Part shown: positions 1-4,772 of the stretch, in pieces
How the letters are laid out: the number at the start of each line of letters is the position of its first letter
Position numbering within the stretch: position 1 is the first letter of the stretch
From: Candidatus Altarchaeum sp. CG2_30_32_3053
GTDB taxonomy: Archaea > Altiarchaeota > Altiarchaeia > Altiarchaeales > Altiarchaeaceae
Length of the DNA: 6,946 nucleotides
NCBI GenBank assembly: GCA_001873845.1
Contig: MNZY01000124.1
Coordinates: 1 to 6,946 of the forward strand
Reading direction: 5' to 3'
Notes under the pieces: generated by a model
Database searches by the model: none
What the model saw: only the letters and a program-made list of their open reading frames with translations
Told to the model about the DNA's origin: nothing
Program-made: the position numbers and the translations under genes

Positions 1-47
1 AAAAATATTTCACAAATTAATTATCCCAATTTAAAGGGATGAGCACC
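1..47 (+). mobile_element. Terminus of a MITE/IS-like element (right-end type)
   Basis: These 47 bases match 6873-6919 with only two differences (positions 9 and 30, both T here and C there). Read on the minus strand the end begins GGTGCTCATCCC and continues to TTGGGATAATTA, the terminal inverted repeat of the element at 6680-6919. The terminus contains its own small inverted repeat, ATCCC at 24-28 and GGGAT at 36-40. The rest of the element would lie left of the window, so whether it is a full IS or another short derivative cannot be seen. The outer boundary is taken as the CACC ending at 47, because sequence similarity to the other copy stops there. The IS family was not identified. Confidence 0.7.
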
Positions 48-248
48 GAAAATCTTGTAGATTTTTAGTATTTTAAAATCTTGTAGATTTTTAAAGATTG
101 AAAACTTGCAGTTTTCAGTATTTAAAAAATCCCACAGATTTTTTAAAGATTGAAAATCTCAAAGATTTTCAGTATATTTTCAAAACTTTGCGTTTTGAAA
201 ATCACCTCACTATCGTTCGGAGATTTACAAAATGTTCGGAACATTTTG
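48..248 (+). repeat. Chain of seven short palindromes (left copy)
   Basis: Seven hairpin-forming palindromes follow one another. They are 49-65 (arms AAAATCT, loop TGT), 75-91 (identical to the first), 100-116 (GAAAACT, loop TGC), 124-144 (AAAAAATC, loop CCACA), 152-170 (GAAAATCT, loop CAA), 177-201 (TTTTCAAAAC, loop TTTGC) and 228-236/240-248 (CAAAATGTT, loop CGG). The first five are separated by linkers of about 7-9 bp alternating between an AGTATTT type and an AAAGATT type. A conserved non-palindromic block sits at 201-223. The chain begins one base after the element terminus and ends 33 bp before the membrane-protein start, so it would lie in that gene's 5' region. The arms are perfectly complementary. 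A homologous chain in inverted orientation is at 2929-3077. The function is unknown. Confidence 0.85.
201..223 (+). repeat. Conserved 22-23 bp block associated with palindrome chains
   Basis: This block contains CACCTCAC followed by TCGTTCGGAGA and recurs on the other strand at 3056-3077 with a one-base length difference in the middle (CTAT here against CTT there). It is richer in G and C than its surroundings. In the left chain it lies after the CAAAAC..GTTTTG palindrome, whereas in the right chain, read in the same orientation, it lies before the first palindrome. It is only weakly self-complementary (CTC against GAG at its edges). It may be a recognition site or a remnant of a larger repeat; its role is not known. 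Confidence 0.7.
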
Positions 249-281
249 AAAATACCATCTGAATAGTTACTAAAAAATAAA

Positions 282-1433
282 ATGTTATCCTATGCATTAG
301 AAAAGGGCTTAGATGTATTAAAAAAGAATAAAGCAATATTTATTCCATTTATTATTTTAGGGATAATTTCAATTTTAAGTTTTTTGCTCGTTGCAAAACC
401 AATGTTTGAACTGTCCTATCAAAGTTCTTACTCCTCATCAGCATTTTACACTTCAACGGGCTCCGACAGTTATTTTTTTAAAAAAATTATGGATAATATG
501 TCTTTAATAATAATATGGTCTGTTTTTATGTTCTTTGTTACAGTTCTTGCAAATGTTGTAGGAATGAGAGCAGTAAAGGATTATCTTAACGGCCAAAAAA
601 CAAAAATTTCAGATATGGAAAAGACAGCTTTAACAAAGGGATTTGTTACAATATTTGCATCTTTGGCATCAATGATTTTGTTTTTCCTTCCGGGAATTAT
701 CGGAATACTGGTGGTTCTTTTTGCATCATCCACGTCAAATTTGTATTCAAACACAGGAGGGGGAATTGAACTAATGCTAATTGCACTTATTATGTTTCTT
801 ATTCAGGCAATAATATTGCTTGCTTTCGGATATCACATTCTTTCAGGAAAATTTAGAAAAATTTATATGTGGGGAATAATTGTTACAGTTATCCTTTTGG
901 TTTTGTCAGTTGTTGCCGGAGTTGTTTTTCCTGTTTTATCCCTTATTTTTATAGTACCTTTATTAATTCTTTATATTGTCCTTTGTATTGCTTTGTGTTT
1001 CATCACCATTATAGGTAGTCTTTCAATTACTTATATAATTCCGTCTGTTATTGTGTTAGAGGATGATAACATAAGTGCAACAGAAGCAATAAAAAAGTCA
1101 TTAAATTTTGCAAAAAATTATACAAAAAATTTCAGCTTACTGATATTAATTTATATCGTTATAATAATGCTGATTTCTGTTCCTTCATTTATAATATCAT
1201 TTGCCTATACCCTTCATCCTTCTTTTTCTTTATATTTATTTTCACAAATTTTTACGATTGCTTTAAGTGCTATCATTAGTCCTTATATATTGTCCATTTT
1301 TGCTCTTGCGTATGCATTTTCATTAATGAAAGAAAAGGAATTAGAAAAGAAAAGTAAAGAGATATTGCTCACAGAAGAAATTAAAAGCGGTCAAAATTTT
1401 GGTTTATCCAGGGATTTATATGGTGATAGATAA
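282..1433 (+). CDS. Multi-pass integral membrane protein, DUF7847/YciC-like
   Basis: This is a 383-residue protein made almost entirely of hydrophobic segments, with about eight predicted transmembrane stretches near residues 19-38, 73-95, 121-148, 162-186, 195-217, 218-250, 283-309 and 317-349. A Ser/Thr/Tyr-rich loop (about 45-66) separates the first two, and the C-terminus (350-383) is a charged, probably cytoplasmic tail rich in Lys and Glu. The segment around 253-283 (IPSVIVLEDD, then ATEAIKKSLNFAKNYTKNF) resembles the pattern in DUF7847, YciC and glycerophosphodiester-phosphodiesterase membrane-domain proteins, where a conserved aliphatic-LE stretch precedes an amphipathic helix and another membrane helix. 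That family has no settled biochemical role, so no function is assigned. The ATG at 282 is preceded by A-rich sequence without a Shine-Dalgarno site. The gene stands alone, convergent with NAD kinase. Confidence 0.8.
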   Translation: MLSYALEKGLDVLKKNKAIFIPFIILGIISILSFLLVAKPMFELSYQSSYSSSAFYTSTGSDSYFFKKIMDNMSLIIIWSVFMFFVTVLANVVGMRAVKDYLNGQKTKISDMEKTALTKGFVTIFASLASMILFFLPGIIGILVVLFASSTSNLYSNTGGGIELMLIALIMFLIQAIILLAFGYHILSGKFRKIYMWGIIVTVILLVLSVVAGVVFPVLSLIFIVPLLILYIVLCIALCFITIIGSLSITYIIPSVIVLEDDNISATEAIKKSLNFAKNYTKNFSLLILIYIVIIMLISVPSFIISFAYTLHPSFSLYLFSQIFTIALSAIISPYILSIFALAYAFSLMKEKELEKKSKEILLTEEIKSGQNFGLSRDLYGDR

Positions 1434-1553
1434 GTCCATTACAATGCCACAAAATTCTGAGATGTCAAATTTATATAAAGGGATTCTGATTTAAAAAACT
1501 CTACGCAAAAACACACCCCTTTTCTTACATTTGCCTGTAATTTTGTAAATAAC

Positions 1554-1578
1554 TTTTTGTAACTCTTTATTTTTATTT
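1554..1578 (+). terminator. Possible oligo-T termination region after the membrane-protein gene
   Basis: About 120 bp past the stop codon there are two T-rich runs on the plus strand (TTTTT at 1554-1558 and a T stretch broken by single A residues at 1566-1578). Archaeal RNA polymerase commonly terminates at such runs without a hairpin. In DNA this AT-rich similar runs occur by chance, so this is only a suggestion. Confidence 0.2.
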
Positions 1579-1908
1579 CATTTAACTGCTGCTCTTAAGT
1601 TTTTAAATAATTAATACTCTGAAACAAAAAATTACAGATTTTAGTTAATGAAGTAATTACTTGGACAAGTATAAAAATTCTGAAATTTCTACAATTGAGA
1701 TTGAAATTATCTATGCAATTTGTAAAGAATATTTTAGATTCAGAATCCCTGATAGAAGAATATTAGAAATATTAGTAAAAAACAAATATATAATTATTCC
1801 AATTTTAGTAGTAGTGAAAATTTCAACTTTTGATCATTTATTTTGAACATCAATATTACATATTATGATTTGAAGAATAAATATGGACAAAAACAATATT
1901 ATCAAAAG

Positions 1909-1933
1909 ATGTCAAAATGACTAAGGTTAGCAC
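1909..1933 (+). mobile_element. Sequence resembling an element terminus (AGCACC end)
   Basis: The stretch has a short inverted repeat (GTCA and TGAC around AAA) followed by TTAGCACC. This imitates the architecture of the termini at 1-47 and 6873-6919, where ATCCC and GGGAT flank an AT spacer and are followed by TGAGCACC. The primary sequence differs apart from AGCACC, and no partner GGTGCT end is visible between 1434 and 1900. It may be the surviving end of a related, older insertion, or a coincidence. Confidence 0.25.
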
Positions 1934-2003
1934 CGTATAATTTATCATAATCAACCATATATATTTAAATTTTTGCGTCAAATGTTAGCAAAAGGATTAT
2001 AAT

Positions 2004-2864
2004 TTAAATTTTAAAAATTTTTGCACACCTCATAGTTTTTTCAAACCGTATAAATTTTGCCGCCTTATCACTTTTTTTGACCGAAATTTTATCTCCGGCA
2101 TTCACCTTTTCAACAACCTTGCCGTCAATTATTAAAAATGTGTCCTCGTTTGCTCTCTCAATATTTATAAAAATTTCCGAGTCCGACGGGACAACGAGCG
2201 GTTTTGTATTTCCCAAAAACGAATTCATAGGAGTTATCACAAAGACATTTGCATCGGGATGAATTACCGGTCCCCCAAGCGATAAAGAATATGCAGTAGA
2301 ACCTGTTTGCGTTGCCACAACTACTCCGTCGGATGAAAAGTTAATAACCTCATCATTTTTGTCCTTGTTTATTTTTATTTTAAAGTCTAGGAGCCGTGCC
2401 GGAAATTTGTAAGAGATTACAACTTCATTTACCGCATTATATTTGTCATGGACATTCAGCATATCATAATTCTCTATAAAAAAATTTCCTTCAAACAGAT
2501 TTTCTAATTTTTCAGATGCATTGTTTTTATTCAGATCTGTCATAAATCCAAATTTACCCAGATTTATCCCTAAAACCGGAACATCCTGAACAGCATTTAT
2601 CGTATGTAATATCGTCCCGTCACCGCCAAATACAAGGAGAACATCACAATGCATATCCTTTATGCTGCTTTCTTTCACAGGACATTTCCTGCATTTCAAA
2701 AATTTTCCGATTGCTTTATAAACATTATGCTCTACCAGAATTTCTCCGTTTGTGCTTTTTATAAAATTTTGCACCTGTTTCAGTACTTTTAGTATAAAGT
2801 CTTTTTCTTTCTCCACTATGTTCGGATTACACACAATACCAACATTTGAAATTTTCTTTTCCAT
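2004..2864 (-). CDS. nadK: NAD kinase (ATP/polyphosphate-dependent NAD+ kinase)
   Basis: This cytosolic enzyme phosphorylates NAD+ at the 2' position of the adenosine ribose to give NADP+, the only known route to NADP. The 286-residue length is normal for the family. Visible signatures are GGDGT at 80-84 (nucleotide and phosphate site, including the catalytic Asp), the GINLGKFGF stretch at 99-107, the Asn-Glu pair at 146-147 in AVNEVV, and the glycine-rich block DGVVVATQTGSTAYSLSLGG at 179-198, followed by GPVIHP. The usual ITPxxPH segment is replaced by ITPMNSFLGNTKPLVVP at 210-226. A CxxC pair lies at 58-61 in a lysine-rich loop, which could be structural or incidental. The ATG at 2864 begins a typical EKKISNVGIVCNPN N-terminus; no Shine-Dalgarno site is seen. 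The inverted palindrome chain ends 64 bp upstream and may be in the 5' leader. Confidence 0.95.
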   Translation of the reverse strand: MEKKISNVGIVCNPNIVEKEKDFILKVLKQVQNFIKSTNGEILVEHNVYKAIGKFLKCRKCPVKESSIKDMHCDVLLVFGGDGTILHTINAVQDVPVLGINLGKFGFMTDLNKNNASEKLENLFEGNFFIENYDMLNVHDKYNAVNEVVISYKFPARLLDFKIKINKDKNDEVINFSSDGVVVATQTGSTAYSLSLGGPVIHPDANVFVITPMNSFLGNTKPLVVPSDSEIFINIERANEDTFLIIDGKVVEKVNAGDKISVKKSDKAAKFIRFEKTMRCAKIFKI

Positions 2865-2928
2865 GTAAAACTTATGACTTGCTCAGTTATTTGAAACAGA
2901 AAAAATAAAAAAAATACAAAGTAAACCT

Positions 2929-3077
2929 TTTCAAAACAAAGTTTTGAAATACTGAAAATCTTTGGGATTTTTGAAATACTGAAAACTGCAAGTTTTCAAT
3001 CTTTAAAAATCTATAAGATTTTTGAAATACTGAAAATCTTTGGATTTTCAATCTTTCTCCGAACGAAGTGAGGTGAT
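2929..3077 (-). repeat. Chain of five short palindromes (right copy, inverted)
   Basis: The palindromes are 2929-2949 (TTTCAAAAC, loop AAA), 2955-2971 (AAAATC, loop TTTGG), 2981-2997 (GAAAACT, loop GCA), 3005-3023 (AAAAATCT, loop ATA) and 3032-3049 (GAAAATC, loop TTTG). Linkers are of AAATACT and AATCTTT types, the complements of the linkers in the left chain. The palindrome at 2981-2997 is the exact reverse complement of 100-116. Read on the minus strand the module order follows the left chain (AAATCTTrTAGATTT, then GAAAACTTGCAGTTTTC, then the ATCCCA-loop palindrome, then CAAAAC..GTTTTG) with one module missing. The conserved block at 3056-3077 caps the upstream side. The chain lies between the co-directional PRC-barrel and NAD kinase genes. 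Confidence 0.85.
3056..3077 (-). repeat. Second copy of the conserved block flanking palindrome chains
   Basis: On the minus strand this reads ATCACCTCAC followed by TTCGTTCGGAGA, matching 201-223 except for the central CTAT/CTT difference. It lies 29 bp beyond the stop codon of the PRC-barrel gene and touches the first linker of the palindrome chain. Confidence 0.7.
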
Positions 3078-3105
3078 ATTCTCATGTCCAAGGGTAAATG
3101 GGCGC

Positions 3106-3387
3106 TCATGCCTGCTTGCCTGCCTGCTTAAAGCTCTGTGATTCTGTAACTGGTACCGGCCCTCGCTGTACAATAATAATATCTCCTACTTCAAGCACAT
3201 CTTCATAATTTATTGAATATCTCTTCAAAATTTCAGGTGCGGCGGCAGTATTTCCTATTGGCTGCAAAGCAAGTTTTACAACTCTTCCTGATTCCGTATC
3301 AAGAATCACATCTCCTACCCTTCCTATCTTCTTCCCACTATATGTCACTATTTCCTTTCCGTACAATTGGGATAAATAAAGTGCCAT
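3106..3387 (-). CDS. PRC-barrel domain protein
   Basis: This is a 93-residue soluble protein. Residues about 1-77 form one PRC-barrel: LSQLYGKEIVTYSGKKIGRV near 5-24, then GDVILDTESGRVVKLAL, an insert with Ala-Ala-Ala near 48-50, and VLEVGDIIIVQRGP at 64-77. The last 16 residues are a polar tail with two KQA repeats. Small stand-alone PRC-barrel proteins are common in archaea; related domains occur in the ribosome-maturation factor RimM and in photosynthetic reaction-centre H subunits, and the archaeal versions are generally of unknown function, with RNA binding or cell-division roles proposed for some. The ATG at 3387 gives the standard N-terminus. A TATA-like TTTATATAAA lies just upstream at 3395-3404, and beyond it are tandem ~35 bp repeats that could carry regulatory sites. 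Confidence 0.9.
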   Translation of the reverse strand: MALYLSQLYGKEIVTYSGKKIGRVGDVILDTESGRVVKLALQPIGNTAAAPEILKRYSINYEDVLEVGDIIIVQRGPVPVTESQSFKQAGKQA

Positions 3388-3394
3388 TTTCTTT

Positions 3395-3404
3395 TTTATA
3401 TAAA
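3395..3404 (-). promoter_or_regulatory. TATA-like element upstream of the PRC-barrel gene
   Basis: TTTATATAAA is a perfect palindrome centred about 12 bp upstream of the ATG. Archaeal TATA boxes sit about 25 bp before the transcription start, so with this spacing transcription would begin inside the coding region. It is therefore either a chance AT-rich match or part of an alternative arrangement. The evidence is weak. Confidence 0.2.
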
Positions 3405-3405
3405 T

Positions 3406-3511
3406 TTAGATTATTTGGATTAAGATAATTGCTATTTTTAATTAGATTATTTGGATTAAAATTTACTATTTATAATTAGATTATTTGGATTAAGATAATT
3501 ACTATTTTTAA
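3406..3511. repeat. Three tandem ~35 bp AT-rich repeats (iteron-like)
   Basis: The units start at 3406, 3442 and 3476, giving periods of 36 and 34 bp. Each begins with TTAGATTATTTGGATTAA and continues through a variable middle to an A/T tail ending CTATTTxTAAT. A degenerate fourth start follows at 3512. The repeats occupy the whole gap between the PRC-barrel start and the retropepsin-like remnant, and the frameshifted tail of that remnant reads through them. They could be binding sites controlling the PRC-barrel gene, an origin-like iteron set, or a slippage-expanded repeat. No gene is encoded in them. Confidence 0.8.
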
Positions 3512-3844
3512 TTAAATTTTTATAATTAAATTTTAAATTTTTTAACATCACATCTATTCCTTCATCATCAATATCATCTGTGTCAAATGGTACATCAGAG
3601 ACGCCAACCGGCATTTTGTTTGCTTTTTACTTCGTATTTCTGTTATTACAACATCTGCGTATCTGCCCTTTAACATAGTTTGTGATGCGCAGACAGCATA
3701 AAATGTCCCATACAGTTCTGTTTTAATCTTATTTGCCAGTGTTTGACTTATAACTGTCTTATCTTCACCCGTATCCACAATTGCCACAGCAAGTTCCTTC
3801 CTCCCATTACTTGAAATTTCTACTGCCCCATATATTCTGTCCAT
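3456..3844 (-). pseudogene. Retropepsin-like aspartic protease, frameshifted and 3'-truncated
   Basis: From ATG 3844 (an upstream GTG at 3856 is also in frame) the reading frame encodes DRIYGAVEISSNG, then AIVDTGEDKTVIS with the D-T-G catalytic signature of retropepsin-like proteases, then ELYGTFYAVCASQTMLKGRYADVVITEI. After KKQTK the open frame runs into unrelated sequence and stops at 3554. The next frame continues MPVGVSDVPFDTDDIDDEGIDVML, which is what this type of protein should contain. Restoring one base in the A-run (complement of 3614-3617) joins the two. After GIDVML the expected end (usually a Gly-x-Asp turn and a final strand) is replaced by an Asn/Lys-rich read-through of the tandem repeats to a stop at 3456-3458. 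Retropepsin-like proteins need two DTG-bearing chains to make an active site. The damage suggests a non-functional gene; a sequencing indel could explain the frameshift but not the lost end. Confidence 0.7.
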
Positions 3845-4043
3845 GTTTGTCGCCACTTAAAACATATAGTATCATATTTCTTTTTTTATAATTGTGCAAA
3901 TCGCCGCTGACAGAAACAATATTCCCTTCCAGTGTGACTTTTAAGTCATTATATAATTCCCTTATCTTTTTGATGATTTCTGTTATTTTGCCCTTTTTCA
4001 CCTCAAAAGAGATTTTTTTAACATCTATTGTTCGCATTACCAT
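3807..4043 (-). CDS. Small hypothetical protein overlapping the retropepsin-like gene
   Basis: This 78-residue basic protein (or 76 from the second ATG, 4037) is not recognised. Residues 5-38 alternate strand and amphipathic helix (IDVKKISFEV, then KKGKITEIIKKIRELYNDL), followed by a strand pair KVTLEGNIVSVSGD and a final helix KRNMILYVLSGDK. This order loosely recalls a small KH-like or ferredoxin-like alpha/beta fold, but that is inference from pattern only. Its 3' end overlaps the retropepsin-like gene in another frame by 38 bp if that gene starts at ATG 3844. Such overlap suggests a co-transcribed, translationally coupled pair. No Shine-Dalgarno site precedes it. The ordered residue pattern makes it likely to be a real gene, possibly now orphaned by decay of its partner. 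Confidence 0.6.
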   Translation of the reverse strand: MVMRTIDVKKISFEVKKGKITEIIKKIRELYNDLKVTLEGNIVSVSGDLHNYKKRNMILYVLSGDKHGQNIWGSRNFK

Positions 4044-4115
4044 TTGATTTTTTTAATTTCATTATTTATTGCGTTGACATTGTCAGATTAAATATTAAAT
4101 TATTATTAAGTTATT

Positions 4116-4148
4116 AAATTTATTTTAAATTTATTTTAAATTTATTTT
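4116..4148. repeat. Three perfect tandem copies of an 11 bp AT repeat
   Basis: The unit AAATTTATTTT occurs at 4116-4126, 4127-4137 and 4138-4148. The last copy overlaps the stop codon and final codons of the PurN gene (stop at 4142-4144). The repeat forms part of the 98 bp gap before the small ORF at 4043 and probably arose by replication slippage. On the minus strand it gives A-rich rather than T-rich sequence, so it is not a good terminator for the PurN gene. Confidence 0.75.
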
Positions 4149-4759
4149 AAAATTTTAACCTTTCTGCCTTCAACCTTTAATTTATTCTCCGAAAATAATT
4201 TTATCGCTTCAACAAATGCATCTTGCTCCAACTTTTGAACCTTTTCTTTTAAAGTATCCTCATTGTCCCAATCATTAACCTCACACACCTTTTGAATTAT
4301 TATCGGACCTCCGTCAACGCTCTCATCAGCAAAATGTAAAGTGCATCCGGTAATTTTACATCCGCAATCAATAACAGCTTTATGAACATTTTTGTCCATT
4401 CCGCCCCCGAATGCCGGGAGTAAAGAAGGGTGAATATTCATTATTTTAAATTTGTAATTTTCAATAAATTTTTTGCTTAAAATTTTCATATATCCGATAA
4501 GCAAAATTAATTCAATGTTCTTTTTTTTCAATTCTGCAATTATCTTTTCATCATACTCTTCCCTACCCAATCCCGCGGAATCTATGAACATACATTCAAT
4601 TTCGTTATTTCTGGCCCTTTCAAGTGCATACGCATCCTTTTTGCTGCTGAGCAAAATTTTAATTTCTGCATCTAAATTTCCATTCCCTATTGCATCAATT
4701 ATTCCCTGCATATCGGTTGCTCTTGTTGATGCCAGCACGGCAATTTTAAGAGGTGTCAT
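4142..4759 (-). CDS. purN: Phosphoribosylglycinamide formyltransferase (GART, PurN type)
   Basis: The enzyme transfers a formyl group from 10-formyltetrahydrofolate to glycinamide ribonucleotide, the third step of purine synthesis. At 205 residues it is close to the usual PurN size (about 190-215). The catalytic triad of the E. coli enzyme is conserved: Asn108 and His110 in NIHPSLLPAF (108-117) and Asp149 in HFADESVDGGPIIIQ (142-156). The cofactor-binding strand LILLIGYMKIL (85-94) is also present. The N-terminal phosphate loop, usually SGxGSNLQ, reads ASTRATDMQGII here (10-21), a variant that could be lineage-specific or alter the preferred substrate, so another formyltransferase activity is possible. 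The gene begins 13 bp after the tldD stop on the same strand, implying one transcript. No Shine-Dalgarno site precedes the ATG. Confidence 0.9.
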   Translation of the reverse strand: MTPLKIAVLASTRATDMQGIIDAIGNGNLDAEIKILLSSKKDAYALERARNNEIECMFIDSAGLGREEYDEKIIAELKKKNIELILLIGYMKILSKKFIENYKFKIMNIHPSLLPAFGGGMDKNVHKAVIDCGCKITGCTLHFADESVDGGPIIIQKVCEVNDWDNEDTLKEKVQKLEQDAFVEAIKLFSENKLKVEGRKVKILK

Positions 4760-4772
4760 TTTAAAATAAACT

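Larger units (their letters stand above)
1434..2003. other. 570 bp convergent intergenic region with a possible gene scrap at 1661-1846
   Basis: The region lies between the 3' ends of two convergent genes. The only open stretch is 1661-1846 (+), 61 codons from a TTG. Its middle is helix-like and charged (YAICKEYFRFRIPDRRILEIL) and looks more protein-like than random AT-rich sequence. It could be a remnant of a transposase or another lost gene, but I recognise no family and see no Shine-Dalgarno site. About 90 bp downstream is a sequence resembling an element terminus (1909-1933), which would fit a decayed insertion. No RNA gene is evident. The remaining sequence is simple and A/T-rich. Confidence 0.35.

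Noticed and set aside
48..248. CRISPR array
   Set aside because: The repeated units are different palindromes, linkers are only about 7-9 bp and recur rather than being unique, and no cas gene is present.
228..248. Rho-independent style terminator before the membrane-protein gene
   Set aside because: The palindrome lacks a following T-run on either strand and is better explained as part of the palindrome chain.
3080..3112. A third element terminus (TGAGCGCCC on the minus strand next to the conserved block)
   Set aside because: Only about eight bases resemble TGAGCACC, the TGA is the PRC-barrel stop codon, and the adjoining sequence lacks the TIR interior.
3106..3130. GCCT/GCTT tandem motif as a separate repeat element
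   Set aside because: It is explained by the repeated Lys-Gln-Ala codons at the C-terminus of the PRC-barrel protein.
3614..3617. Programmed ribosomal frameshift in the retropepsin-like gene
   Set aside because: There is no classical slippery heptamer or obvious stimulatory structure, and the same gene is also truncated at its 3' end, which favours decay.
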